This document shows, piece by piece, positions 1 to 9,464 of a stretch of DNA of 21,426 nucleotides (within the stretch, counting starts at the first letter, position 1; each line of letters opens with the position of its first letter). Under the pieces are notes generated by a model. The model did no database searches and was not told the origin of the DNA. It saw nothing but the letters and a program-made list of their open reading frames with translations. Origin of the DNA: Atopobiaceae bacterium (GTDB taxonomy: Bacteria > Actinomycetota > Coriobacteriia > Coriobacteriales > Atopobiaceae); assembly GCA_017460265.1 (NCBI GenBank), contig JAFUBJ010000242.1, positions 1 to 21,426 on the forward strand, given 5' to 3'. Position numbers and translations under genes: made by a program.

Positions 1-702
1 GGCCGTGGCGAGCTGGTCCGCCGTGAGGTCCTTGACTTTCGCGGAGTTGGCGCGTATGGCGCCCAGGTCGGCGGTGTCGGCCTGGAGCTGCCCGACTTTG
101 GCCTGCTCGGCCTGGAAGTCGGACACCGTCACGTGGTCGGCGTCCAGCCTCTCCACGGTCGCGTGGTCGGCCGTTATCTGCCCCACGTCCACCTGCGCGA
201 GCTTCGCCTTGTCCGCGATTATGTCCTGGGCCGTGACCTCGCCCGCCGAGAGATCGGCTATGTAGCCGGTGGCTGCGGCCAGGCTGTCGGCGGTGAGGTC
301 GTGGACCTTGGCGGTGTCGGCCTCGATGTTCACTATCTTCGCGTCCGTGGCGGCGAGCTTGTCGGTCGTGACCTCCTTGTAGGTCTCGAGGGCCCTGTTC
401 ACCTTGACGGTCTTCTCCTCGACGCCGACCACGCTGGCGGAGCCCGCGGACGGGTCGGACAGGTTGCCCGTGACGGTTGCCCTGCCCCTGGATATCTCGA
501 CGCTTACCGTGTCGCCCTCCCTGACGCTGGAGAGCGTCGACGCGGGGGACTCGGTCTCGCCTCCGGGGTAGCTCACCCACACCGTGCCGTCGTCCGACAC
601 GCGCGTGACCTCCGCCATGCGCTTCACGGTCTGCGATCTGAGCGCCTTCTCCAGCTTCGCGTCGACGTATTCCCTGATGGATTTAGCTAGGCCGTTTGCC
701 AT
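1..702 (-). CDS. Phage tail fibre/tip-like protein, N-terminal part (cut by window edge)
   Basis: This is an open frame of 234 codons from an ATG at 702 that runs off the left edge without a stop. An AAGGAG Shine-Dalgarno (SD) lies 8 bases upstream, inside the end of the preceding gene, which it overlaps by 16 bases. Residues about 20-75 look like a small beta-rich, OB-like domain (VTRVSDDGTVWVSYPGGE, then VREGDTVSVEI). From about residue 95 the protein becomes a degenerate ten-residue repeat of the type D-x-A-K-V-x-x-L-x-A (DTAKVHDLTA, EQAKVGQLQA, NSAKVKDLTA), as seen in rigid trimeric fibre or beta-helical shafts of phage host-recognition proteins. It follows the hub gene, where receptor-binding or tip proteins normally sit. 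The receptor-binding end would be outside the window. A role in host recognition is inference. Confidence 0.7.
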   Translation of the reverse strand, partial: MANGLAKSIREYVDAKLEKALRSQTVKRMAEVTRVSDDGTVWVSYPGGETESPASTLSSVREGDTVSVEISRGRATVTGNLSDPSAGSASVVGVEEKTVKVNRALETYKEVTTDKLAATDAKIVNIEADTAKVHDLTADSLAAATGYIADLSAGEVTAQDIIADKAKLAQVDVGQITADHATVERLDADHVTVSDFQAEQAKVGQLQADTADLGAIRANSAKVKDLTADQLATA

Positions 703-1745
703 GCCCTGTACTCCTTAACCTCGAGACCGGAGGTCTCCGTCACCGTCACGTCGTGCGAGCACTCGACGTCCTGCGACATGACGCGCAGGTCGCCGTCGAG
801 GCCCACGGACGCTATCGATCCCCTAACGATGCAGAAGGGCACCACGCCCTCCGCGTACTCCCTCGAGTAGGTGCGCGGCATCCTCACGGTCGACTCCTCC
901 TCGAGCCTGCGCTCCGCGTAGGCCTGCAGAGACTCCCCGTCCACCCTGTTGGGGGCTGGGTCGTAGAAGTCGACGTTCCTTCCCCTGCGCACGGTCGACA
1001 CCCTGCTCCCGGGGTCGGAGTTGACCGCCGCCGCGCTCGACTTGCCGTCGACGGCTATGTAGCGGTTGGGCACCTTCGAGCGGTCGCGCTCGTACTCGAC
1101 TCCCCCCGACCTGACCAGCTTCGCGTTGGCCGTGTCGAGCACCAGGCTCGGCTCGTCGGGCATCCTCGAGATGGAGACCTCGCCCCTGCCGGATATGCGC
1201 ATGCACCAGTTGGCGGAGTCAAGCACCGTCCAGCAGGCCTTGAGCACCGACGACCCCGAGTCGAACACCACGTTCTCCTCGAGCGTGAACGACCCCTCGA
1301 CCTCCACGGGCGCGGGCGTGCACGCGCGCAGCTTCGATGCGACCCAGGCGGCGCCGTCGGTCCTTGCGGGCGCGTACTCGCCGTCGGCCATCATCTCGTC
1401 GGCGGCCGGGGCCAGCACCGACCTGCCCGTGATGGAGCAGTCGGCCACCTGCCTGTCGGCGACGCCCCTCACCGACTCCATGAGCAGCGTGGCGAGGGCG
1501 ACCCGCTCGAACTCGGCGCCCTGCTCCGCGAGCAGCTCGACCCTGTACCAGCCCTCCTCGAGGTCCCAGTCGGCCTGCTTCTCGGCCACCACGTCGGCCG
1601 TCTCGAGCAGGGGCGCGTCCTCGGTCGAGTCGCGCCTTATCGAGACGGACCTGATCCCCGTCAGCTCGTCGGCGTCCTCCCAGGTGTCGGGGTTGACGCG
1701 CATCACGCGCCAGGAGGACGTGTATGCCTTCGACCAGTCGACCAT
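687..1745 (-). CDS. Putative tail hub / baseplate protein (Tal/hub-like)
   Basis: The protein has 352 aa. Its position after the tape measure and the large tail-tip protein, and before the fibre gene, is that of the siphophage hub (tail-associated) protein that closes the tail tube. The middle and C-terminal part carries features I associate with such hubs: a V-E-Y-E-R-D-R segment, V-P-N-R-Y-I-A-V, an N-S-D-P-G-S segment followed by S-T-V-R-R-G-R, and a helical E-S-L-Q-A-Y-A-E-R-R-L-E-E-E-S-T-V-R stretch near residues 270-290. I see no peptidase or lysozyme motif, so a cell-wall-degrading extension is either absent or encoded separately. The start lies one base after the stop of the upstream gene. 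The SD is weak (GGGGA), which suggests translational coupling. The hub assignment rests on order and on remembered family patterns. Confidence 0.6.
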   Translation of the reverse strand: MVDWSKAYTSSWRVMRVNPDTWEDADELTGIRSVSIRRDSTEDAPLLETADVVAEKQADWDLEEGWYRVELLAEQGAEFERVALATLLMESVRGVADRQVADCSITGRSVLAPAADEMMADGEYAPARTDGAAWVASKLRACTPAPVEVEGSFTLEENVVFDSGSSVLKACWTVLDSANWCMRISGRGEVSISRMPDEPSLVLDTANAKLVRSGGVEYERDRSKVPNRYIAVDGKSSAAAVNSDPGSRVSTVRRGRNVDFYDPAPNRVDGESLQAYAERRLEEESTVRMPRTYSREYAEGVVPFCIVRGSIASVGLDGDLRVMSQDVECSHDVTVTETSGLEVKEYRAWQTA

Positions 1746-1746
1746 G

Positions 1747-4548
1747 TCAGTCCCCGTACTCCGAGTGGTCCGACCCCGCCTCTATGACGGCGTCGATGGG
1801 CACCATGAACTCCTCGGTCAGCCCGACCTCGGTGGCGGTGAGCGACACGGGTATGGCCGCAGAGGAGGAGCCCCTCACCTCGTCGACGTCGACGTTGGCC
1901 TCGAACGCGCACCCGTTGGACAGGCGCACGAACACGGCGCCGGGGTACTGCGCGAGCTCCCTGACGAGCTCCATCTCCGCGCTCCCCAGCTTGCGTATGA
2001 CGTCCGAGTCGAGCTTGACCCGCCTGGACACCGCGGGGTTCCACCTGCCCGCGACGGAGCCGTCGAGGTGCTGGCGCTCCTCGAAGTCCTTCGCCCAGCT
2101 GTCGGAGTGCTCGACGTTGTAGGGAAGGGCCAGGCTCCTCTTGGCCCAGTCGAACCTCATGCCGTGCCCGGGCAGCTCGTACTTGACGTCGGTGAACTCG
2201 GTGTCGCCGTCTGCCGTCCTGGTCGCTAGCCTGTAGTAGAGGTCGACGCCGCCGTAGGGCGCGTAGCGGTCGATGACGGTGGAGCCGAACGCGACGTCGC
2301 TCGCAATGAGGTAGGACCCGTCCGGGGTCCTGCGGTACACGTCGCACGTGTCCCCCTCGAGCGCGCCCTCGGGCGCCGTGACCGCGATGCGAGCCCGCAT
2401 GAGGGAGCCGTCGGCCTCGACCGTGCCGGACGGGACGCCGGCGGTGTGCGACCACGCGACGGTGAACGCCGCCTCGGCCTCCTCGGACGAGAGGCCGGTC
2501 ACGGTGCTCACGGCCTTGGCGGTGAGCGTGTAGGATGCGGTGTTGACGAGGGCGAGGCCGCTCGGCAGGGTCACCTCGGCGGAGTACCCGCCTTCTGACT
2601 CCACCCACTCGGGCGTGACGACGTCGCTCCAGAGCACGTCCCCCTCGGCCTGCACCTCGACGCCCGACGGGGTGCCCATCGACACTCCGTCGGCCCTGAG
2701 AACCATGACGAGCCTCGTGTCGGCCGAGTCGGACGTGACGGCAGCCTCCACTGGCTGCGACGCGAGCTCGGGCGCGACCTCGACCCCGACCGTCGGGGCG
2801 TCGGCTATCGAGACCTCGGCCTCGTTCGAGTCGGTCCACTCCCCGCCCGTCGTGACGGAGACCAAGAGCCTCAGCGACTCGTCGTCGTCGGGCGAGGGGA
2901 CGGTGCACGACCCCGCCGTGCCGTCCCCTCCCGCCAGCGCCTTCCTGCCGGGCATGGAGTACACGGCCCAACTGGTCTGCTCCCCTCCGTTGTAGGTCCA
3001 GGTGAGCGGTATCCCCGACCCCCTCGTCACGAAGCCGGGCGCGGTGAGCACCAGGTCGCTCGGCCGCGTCGCGGGGATTGCGGGGAACTGGGCGGCCGCG
3101 GGCGTGGCGTACTTGCCGTAGCTCGTCCCGGACTCCCGCTCGAGGTAGCGGCGCGCCTTCACGTAGACGGGCTCCCCCTCCTCGAGGCCGCGTATCACCA
3201 GCGAGGCGGAGTTGGCCTTCCCCGCGACCTTGGACGCCGGGTCCTTCCAGGTCACCTGGAAGGTGCTGGGCGGCTCCGTGGACTCCCAGGCGTCGCCCTT
3301 CGCGCTCCACGACACCTCGGTGCCCGTCGAGTCGTCGTTGGACCACCCGAGGACGACGACCAGGCTCTCGCCGTCGGCGCCGCTCGTGACCGAGTCGACC
3401 GTCACGACGTCGTCCTCGGCGGTTGGCGCGGCCCTGTAGAGCTGCGCGGCCTGGTAGGGCGCGCCGTTCAGGGTGAGGATGTCGTGCTTGGTGACGGCCC
3501 TGAACCACGTCCTCTTGCCCCTGTCGGGCATGGCGTTCGTGACCGGCACCGAGAAGCCGAACGTGCCGTCGTCGTCGACGGCGCCGTCCACGTCGGACCA
3601 CCCGTCGGCGAACGCCGCCTCGGCAACGGTGGCGGCGTCCGTGTTCCTGAGCATCTGCAGCTTGACCTCGTCGACCGGGCGGTAGGCTCTCGAGTTGGCG
3701 TCCCCGACGCTCACCCTCACGGTGAGCACGCCGCCCGGGCCCAGGTCGGTGTGCGTTATCTGGGTGATCGTGCCGTAGTGCGGGTAGGCGAACACGTGCG
3801 TCCTCTCCGACACGGCGGAGTTGCCCTTGAGGCCCCTCGAGATGGCCCTGATGGTGAACTTCACCCACTGGTTGATTCCCAGGGTGCCGCACTCCCACAG
3901 GTCGTACTCCGTATTGATGGGGTCGTCGGTTCGGGTGGTGACCCACGAGGGCTTGCCAGACACCTTGGTGACCATCTGGGCCTTCTTGAATGCGTTGTTC
4001 CTGTTGGCGGAGTCCTGCCTTATCACGCAGTACTGGGTGTCGTACCGCTCGAGCGTGTCGTCCTTCTTGGCGGGGGTGATCTCGCACATGAGCGTCCCGT
4101 TGTCGGGATTCACCTCGGGCACGGCCACCTTCGGCGCCCTCGGCAGGCCGAACCAGTAGGACTGCGACACCCTCGGCCCGAAGCCCCTCTCGTTCCACCC
4201 CGCCGCCTGCACGGTCACGGAGTTGAGGTAGCGTCCCGGTTTCACGGGATGGTAGGCGTTGCGGTCGTACCGCTGGGTGAACTCCGTCATCATCTCGCCG
4301 TCGCGCACCCACACGACGTCGCCGTACACGTACCGCTGCGATGACCTGGACTCGACGGACTTCTTTGGCTTGTACCACGACGCGTTGAAGATGAACCACG
4401 CGTCGATTCCCTGGAACCGGCGGTTGTTGTCGTCGTTGGTCGACCACGACGAGGTGCGCCAGCTGGAAGTCATCTCGTTGTCGTTCCTTGTGGGTCTCAC
4501 CAGGTCGGCCACCCTCTCGTTGGGTGCCCATCTGATCCCTACGGCCAT
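1747..4548 (-). CDS. Large multi-domain (Ig/FN3-like) tail-tip protein with Dit-like C-terminus
   Basis: The protein has 933 aa and lies directly downstream of the tape measure (1-base gap), with SD TGGAGGGA 4 bases before the ATG. Residues about 1-110 form a Trp/Arg/Asn-rich head. After that come several beta-sandwich-like units joined by Pro-rich linkers, with FN3/Ig-type signatures such as W-F-R-A-V-T, V-Y-V-K-A-R-R-Y and S-Y-T-L-T-A-K-A-V-S. The last 150 or so residues differ: Y-Y-R-L-A-T-R, G-M-R-F-D-W-A-K-R-S, then a W-N-P-A-V-S-R-R-V-K-L segment and V-F-V-R-L-S-N-G. This resembles distal-tail-like modules that build a baseplate ring. Its likely role is a structural tail-tip protein linking tube, hub and fibres, possibly with carbohydrate adhesion by the Ig-like domains. 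Individual domain boundaries are approximate and the function is inferred from order and composition. Confidence 0.6.
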   Translation of the reverse strand: MAVGIRWAPNERVADLVRPTRNDNEMTSSWRTSSWSTNDDNNRRFQGIDAWFIFNASWYKPKKSVESRSSQRYVYGDVVWVRDGEMMTEFTQRYDRNAYHPVKPGRYLNSVTVQAAGWNERGFGPRVSQSYWFGLPRAPKVAVPEVNPDNGTLMCEITPAKKDDTLERYDTQYCVIRQDSANRNNAFKKAQMVTKVSGKPSWVTTRTDDPINTEYDLWECGTLGINQWVKFTIRAISRGLKGNSAVSERTHVFAYPHYGTITQITHTDLGPGGVLTVRVSVGDANSRAYRPVDEVKLQMLRNTDAATVAEAAFADGWSDVDGAVDDDGTFGFSVPVTNAMPDRGKRTWFRAVTKHDILTLNGAPYQAAQLYRAAPTAEDDVVTVDSVTSGADGESLVVVLGWSNDDSTGTEVSWSAKGDAWESTEPPSTFQVTWKDPASKVAGKANSASLVIRGLEEGEPVYVKARRYLERESGTSYGKYATPAAAQFPAIPATRPSDLVLTAPGFVTRGSGIPLTWTYNGGEQTSWAVYSMPGRKALAGGDGTAGSCTVPSPDDDESLRLLVSVTTGGEWTDSNEAEVSIADAPTVGVEVAPELASQPVEAAVTSDSADTRLVMVLRADGVSMGTPSGVEVQAEGDVLWSDVVTPEWVESEGGYSAEVTLPSGLALVNTASYTLTAKAVSTVTGLSSEEAEAAFTVAWSHTAGVPSGTVEADGSLMRARIAVTAPEGALEGDTCDVYRRTPDGSYLIASDVAFGSTVIDRYAPYGGVDLYYRLATRTADGDTEFTDVKYELPGHGMRFDWAKRSLALPYNVEHSDSWAKDFEERQHLDGSVAGRWNPAVSRRVKLDSDVIRKLGSAEMELVRELAQYPGAVFVRLSNGCAFEANVDVDEVRGSSSAAIPVSLTATEVGLTEEFMVPIDAVIEAGSDHSEYGD

Positions 4549-4549
4549 G

Positions 4550-7500
4550 CTATCCCTCCATCAGAGACATGCCGCGCAGCTCGCGCTCGACGGCCCTCGC
4601 CATGTCGTTGGCAGAGTCCCCGGCCTTGTAGTCGAGGACCACGTTGATGTTGTTGACGACGCTCCTGCCGCCCCCCATCTCGGAGGCGACCGCCCTCGCG
4701 AAGGGGCGCACGTAGCGTTTGTTGGAGAGCGGGACTATCGAGCTCCTGCGGCCCATGCTCATGACCGCCTCGGCCCCCGCCTCGCCCACTATCCCGGCGC
4801 TCGTGAGGGTCGCCGACCTGACGATCCCGTTGAGCATGCCGCCGGCCATGTGCCTCGGGACGGCGATTCCAGAGGGCCAAATGCCGCCGCTCGCATGCTC
4901 TTCGGTGGTCTTCACGGTGTTGATGCGGATCTCCCTGTACGAGGGGAGGCTGTAGACCGCCGCGCTGATCGCCCACAGGGTTCCGAGTGCGCCGCCGGTG
5001 ACGCCGACGTAGATGGACTTCGAGCCAAGGCTGTAGCCGTTGAGCTCGTCCAGGCGGCCCCGCGCCTCGTCGTAGTTGCCGTTTATCTGCAGCTCCTTCG
5101 GCGCGAACGAGTAGGAGTTCACGCCGTCCATCTGGGAGATGGCCTCGCCGGCGTTCGTGTTGAAGGTGACGTTCACCTCCGAGTAGCCGGCCTCTGCCGC
5201 TGCAAGGGCAACCTGGTTGGCCGAGTCGACTACCTCTTCTGCGCCGTCCTCGCTGAACTGCGTGTTGGCCTCTGAGCCGTCGACGTCCTCGGTGACCTGC
5301 TGGACCTCCTCGGCCTGCTGGTAGACCTCCTGGATGCCCTCTGCGGTGACCCTGTAGACCTTGTCGCCGATCTTGAAGTTGTCGAAGTCTATGAGGTTGC
5401 CCTGGGCCGACACGAGCTGGCCGTCCTCGACGTGCAGCTCCTTCGGGTTTATATGGGCCTGGTCGAGGGCCAGGAGCTTCTGGACGGTGAGGTCTATGTT
5501 CTGGCCCGAAGTCTCGTACAGGTTCTGGAACGCCTCGGCGCCGGTCTGCGCCATCATCTGGGCCGACACGCCCGCGTTGCTCAGGGCCTGGGCGAGCTGC
5601 CCCGCGTCCTGCCCGATGGCCTGGCACATCTGGTCGAAAGCGTCCCCGCCCATCTCGGCGTTGAACTGCTCCTGGAGCGAGCGGATTTCGATTCCGACGG
5701 ATTTCAGGACGTCAGCCATACCGGTCCCGCTCTCGTCCCACTTCGAGAGTATCTCGCTCCATTTCGTCGCGCTGATGTTGTAGAAGTCCTCGGTCGTGAC
5801 ACCGCACTTCTGGAGCTCACCGACGAAAGCGCCTAGAGCATCGGCGTCGCTGCCGAAGTAGCTCTGGAGCGTGGACTGCCTGGAGGCCAGGTCGAGCAGG
5901 GATGTCCCCGCGTGATCGGCCGAATCGCCCATATTGTCCAGCTGGTCCGAGTACCTGTCGACCGCCTGGGCATCAACCGCCATGGCCTCGCCTGTGGTCT
6001 TGACGGCGGCCGCGAGATCGCTTGAATGCTGTAGTATGTTCCTGCCCTGGTCATCCAGCGCGTACTCGTCGACCGGACCCTGCATCCACTGGTCTTGGTA
6101 GGCCTTGAGTTCTTTCCTCGCGTTGGCGAAGGCTGCTGCCGAGTCGCCGAGAGCCACCTCTGCGTCGGCGTAATTGGCCGCGATGGCGTCGACCTTCGCC
6201 TGCTGCTTCTTCTGCTCTATGTACTGGCGGACGGCGTCGGCATTTTCGAGCAGGATGCCCTTCTCGTCTGCTATCTTGCCGTTCGCGAGGTCGACGATCT
6301 TGTACTGCTGGCCGTACTGGTCGTTGAGAAGCTCGACGGCCGACTTGAGCTTCTGCTGCTCGGAGACCGTCAGGCCGACCTTCCCGAGGTACCTGTCGAA
6401 CGCCTCCTCGGCACGGCTCAAGGTGCTTATCTCCTTGGCGGAGGCGTCGGCCCTCTCGTTCATCCTGTCGACGAGCTCGCCCTGGGCCTGGATGATTTCG
6501 TCGGCGCTCTTCGCCGAGCTCTTGAAGCTGTACCCCGTGTCGTCGACGATCCTCTTGCTCGCGCTCATCACGTCGAGCGACTTCGATGTCGCCTCGGCAA
6601 CGCCCTCGGTCGCCTTCTTGTACCTCTGCTGGGCTTCCATCGCCTGCTGTACGGAGGTCGCGACGATGCCTGCCACGGCAGACACCGCCGCGAGCGCCGC
6701 GATGCCCTTGCCGGAGCTCGCGAAGCTGAGGGCCTTCTGCAGCCCGAGGTTGGCCTTCATGCCCCTCTCCGTGCTGACGGTCATGCTGTTGAGCTTGGCG
6801 GTCCATCCGGTTAGGATTCCCTGCACTGCCTTGACGCCGTTGTAGACGTGCCCGAACATGCTCGACATTGTTCCCAGCGCGACATTCGCGGGTCCGGCCA
6901 CGGCGAGGAGCCCTGCCACACCGACGGCGGCCTGCTTCATCTCTGGGCTCAGCCCCTTCACGAAGCCGGTGAGGTCCTGGAAGAGGCTGCCGAGGTCGCG
7001 TATCCACGGGGCGGCTCCATCTCCCAGCTCCACTGCGAGGGCCGTCGCGTTATTCTTCATCATGGCGAGCGCGCCCGAGAAGCCCTCCGACTTCTTCTGC
7101 GCCTCTCGCGCTGCGTCGCCCGCCTCCTCGAGCTTGCCGCCGATGTTCGTGGGCACCCCGTTCCACGCGTCGGCCGACATCTTCAGCGCGTCTCGCAGCA
7201 CGTTCGTCTCGTCGGTGGCGTTCGCCATCTGGTTCGCGAGGCCCTCGAGGAGCTGCTTGTCGCGCACGTTGTTGATGCCGAGATCCTTGAGCACCTGGTT
7301 GACCGAGTCGCCGCTCTTCTGCATCCTGCCCAGGCCCTCGACGAACGTGTACATGGCCCCGCTGGCGTCGGTCTCGAACTTGTGCTTGAACTCGTCGGCG
7401 CTCATCCCCGCGACGTTGGCCCACTTCTGCAGCTTCTCCTCACTGCCCATGACGGCGGACTCCATATTGGATATGAAACGCTGCATGGCCGAGCCAGCCG

Positions 7501-9454
7501 CCTCGGGCTTCTGGCCCGTCGCGGTGGCCGCGGCGGACCATGCGAGCATCTGGTCGGCGCTCATCCCCACGACCTTGCCCATGCCCATGAAGCGCGTGGT
7601 GATGGTCATGATGTCGGACTCCATGGCCGGCATGTTGTTGCCGAGCCTGACCAGGGAGTCGCCGAACTTGTCGTACTGCTCGGTGCTCATGCCCATGACG
7701 GTCGCCATCTTGCCCAGGTCCTGCGCGATGGTGTCGGCGTCCATGTCGGTCGCGATGTCGAGGTTCGAGACGGTGTGCGCAAAAGCCTCGAGGTTCTCTA
7801 CCTGGATTCCGAGCTGGCCTCCCATCGCTTCGATTTCGAGCATGGTGTCGGCGCTGGTCACGTGCGTGCGCGAGAAGTCTATCGCGGCGTCCTTGAGATG
7901 CTCGAACTCCTCCTCGGTGCCGTTGACGGTCTTGCGCATGTTGCGGTACGAGGCGTCGACCTGGTCGGCTGCGTCTATCGCGTAGCGACCGGCCATCATG
8001 ATCGCCGGGGTGAGGGTGGAGTACATGCCGTAGCCGAACTGCCTGAGCGACTGGCCGACGCCTCCCAGCTTCGACCATATCGACTTCTGGAAGTTCAGCT
8101 TCGCGAGCTCGGCCTCGAGCTTCACGGCCTCGGCCCTGCCTTCGGCGAAGGCCTTGCCGAGGTTGGCCGAGCGCATCTTGTCCTCGACGGAGCCCATGCT
8201 CGACTTGAGCTTCTTCGACTCCGCGTACACCTCCCGCATCTCCGAGCCGATCCTCTTCAGCTCGTTCTTGTACCCGTCCGGCTTGTTCGTCTTCAGCTCG
8301 CGCGCCGTGTCGGCCAACCGCTCCATGTTGGCCCTGTTGCGCTTGAGCTGCTCGTCGAGGTCGGCGTACGCGCTCTCGGCCTTCTCTGCGGCCACCCATG
8401 CGTTCCTGGTGGTCGCTGCGACCTTGTCGAAGCCTGGGGTGCTCTCTATCTCCCTGAGCACGTTCCTCGCGGCCTCGAGCTTGTGCTTGAGCGTGTCCTC
8501 TGCGTCGGCTATGGCATGCGCCTTCACCGCCGCGGCCTCGATGTTCCTCGGGAGCGACTTGAACGCCTGCTTCAGCTCGTTCGCCGAGCGCATCGAGCCC
8601 TCCAAAGCGGAGTCGAGTCGCCTGACGTCCGTCACGGCGGACGCGACCCTCGAGGAGCCGCCTAGCGCGTAGAGCTCAGACTTGAAGCGGGCCGCTTCCC
8701 CAGCGGCCTGCCTCAATTCGGCTTCTGCGGCTATGATCTGGTTCTGTATGGCCCTGAACCCCTCGACCTTGTTGAGGGCCTTGAGGTCGGTCTCGGCCTT
8801 CGCGTAGGCCTGGCGCAGGTCGTAGAGCTTCGCCTCGAGCTTCTCGACGTCCCCGGCAGCGATGTTGAACGATTCGAACACGCCGTCGGCCGAGTCCATG
8901 CTCTTGAACAGGGAGTGTATCTTCTCCCTCGCCTTGTCCGCCGCGTCGCCGCCTCTCGCGAGGCTCCTCTGCAGGGCCTTCACGACCTTGTCGGCGGTCC
9001 CCCAGGACTTCGCCTTCGTGAACTCCTTGCTCGCTATGGCCGACCTCTTGAGGGCGTCGTAGATGTGCTGCAGCTCCGCCGCGTAGTGCGTGGACTCGCT
9101 GCGCAGCTTCTGGGTGGCTGCGTAGACCTCCTTGGTGTCGGAGGCCATCTTCACGATGTCGCGGCCCTCGTACCTGCTGTTCTTGAAGAGCTCGGCACTC
9201 TCCCTGGCGGCCTGGTCGAGCGCGGTCTTGAGGGTCTGGACCTGCCTTGCCGAGTGCATGGCTTTGTCGCCCGCCAGGTCCACCATCGAGGCGAGGGCCT
9301 TGGTGTTGGCTGGGTTGAACTTGAGCGCCTTGTTCAGGCGGTTCATCTGCTGCTGCGCCTGGCCCGCGCTCTTCGTGATGGAGTTGATGGCCGAGTTCAG
9401 CGGCCTCGCGTCTGCGCCGAGTTTGATTGTCAATCCGCGGAAAGCGTCGGCCAT
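4550..9454 (-). CDS. Tail tape measure protein (TP901-type core)
   Basis: This is the tail-length ruler, later probably a DNA-ejection protein. It is by far the longest gene here (1634-1635 aa). Two ATGs are adjacent at 9457 and 9454. The AGGAGG SD is 3 bases from the first and 6 from the second, so the second is preferred. Residues about 1-460 are almost entirely charged coiled coil. Residues about 465-830 match the TP901 tape-measure core: G-Q-S-L-R-Q-F-G-Y-G-M near the start, then E-A-M-G-G-Q-L-G-I, M-A-T-V-M-G-M-S and A-G-S-A-M-Q-R-F. Hydrophobic, potentially membrane-active stretches occur near residues 835-870 (AAVGVAGLLAVAGPANVAL), 915-940 (ALAAVSAVAGIVA) and about 1485-1500. It lies between the chaperone frameshift ORF and the tail-tip gene, the standard siphophage order. 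At roughly 1.5 angstrom per residue, a tail of about 240 nm is expected. Confidence 0.95.
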   Translation of the reverse strand: MADAFRGLTIKLGADARPLNSAINSITKSAGQAQQQMNRLNKALKFNPANTKALASMVDLAGDKAMHSARQVQTLKTALDQAARESAELFKNSRYEGRDIVKMASDTKEVYAATQKLRSESTHYAAELQHIYDALKRSAIASKEFTKAKSWGTADKVVKALQRSLARGGDAADKAREKIHSLFKSMDSADGVFESFNIAAGDVEKLEAKLYDLRQAYAKAETDLKALNKVEGFRAIQNQIIAAEAELRQAAGEAARFKSELYALGGSSRVASAVTDVRRLDSALEGSMRSANELKQAFKSLPRNIEAAAVKAHAIADAEDTLKHKLEAARNVLREIESTPGFDKVAATTRNAWVAAEKAESAYADLDEQLKRNRANMERLADTARELKTNKPDGYKNELKRIGSEMREVYAESKKLKSSMGSVEDKMRSANLGKAFAEGRAEAVKLEAELAKLNFQKSIWSKLGGVGQSLRQFGYGMYSTLTPAIMMAGRYAIDAADQVDASYRNMRKTVNGTEEEFEHLKDAAIDFSRTHVTSADTMLEIEAMGGQLGIQVENLEAFAHTVSNLDIATDMDADTIAQDLGKMATVMGMSTEQYDKFGDSLVRLGNNMPAMESDIMTITTRFMGMGKVVGMSADQMLAWSAAATATGQKPEAAGSAMQRFISNMESAVMGSEEKLQKWANVAGMSADEFKHKFETDASGAMYTFVEGLGRMQKSGDSVNQVLKDLGINNVRDKQLLEGLANQMANATDETNVLRDALKMSADAWNGVPTNIGGKLEEAGDAAREAQKKSEGFSGALAMMKNNATALAVELGDGAAPWIRDLGSLFQDLTGFVKGLSPEMKQAAVGVAGLLAVAGPANVALGTMSSMFGHVYNGVKAVQGILTGWTAKLNSMTVSTERGMKANLGLQKALSFASSGKGIAALAAVSAVAGIVATSVQQAMEAQQRYKKATEGVAEATSKSLDVMSASKRIVDDTGYSFKSSAKSADEIIQAQGELVDRMNERADASAKEISTLSRAEEAFDRYLGKVGLTVSEQQKLKSAVELLNDQYGQQYKIVDLANGKIADEKGILLENADAVRQYIEQKKQQAKVDAIAANYADAEVALGDSAAAFANARKELKAYQDQWMQGPVDEYALDDQGRNILQHSSDLAAAVKTTGEAMAVDAQAVDRYSDQLDNMGDSADHAGTSLLDLASRQSTLQSYFGSDADALGAFVGELQKCGVTTEDFYNISATKWSEILSKWDESGTGMADVLKSVGIEIRSLQEQFNAEMGGDAFDQMCQAIGQDAGQLAQALSNAGVSAQMMAQTGAEAFQNLYETSGQNIDLTVQKLLALDQAHINPKELHVEDGQLVSAQGNLIDFDNFKIGDKVYRVTAEGIQEVYQQAEEVQQVTEDVDGSEANTQFSEDGAEEVVDSANQVALAAAEAGYSEVNVTFNTNAGEAISQMDGVNSYSFAPKELQINGNYDEARGRLDELNGYSLGSKSIYVGVTGGALGTLWAISAAVYSLPSYREIRINTVKTTEEHASGGIWPSGIAVPRHMAGGMLNGIVRSATLTSAGIVGEAGAEAVMSMGRRSSIVPLSNKRYVRPFARAVASEMGGGRSVVNNINVVLDYKAGDSANDMARAVERELRGMSLMEG

Positions 9455-9464
9455 CATCTACCTC

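Noticed and set aside
696..1787. Long plus-strand frame opposite the hub gene (and similar ones at 3484-4344, 6848-8665 and 12425-13972)
   Set aside because: His/Arg/Val/Leu-rich composition typical of antisense frames of GC-rich genes, no SD, and fully overlapping well-supported minus-strand genes.
1703..4531. 942-codon minus-strand frame
   Set aside because: Extremely Arg/Gly-rich second frame of the 933-aa tail-tip gene, which has a good SD and protein-like domains.
4539..5627. 362-codon minus-strand frame
   Set aside because: Arg/Gly-rich alternate frame inside the tape measure gene; no family features.
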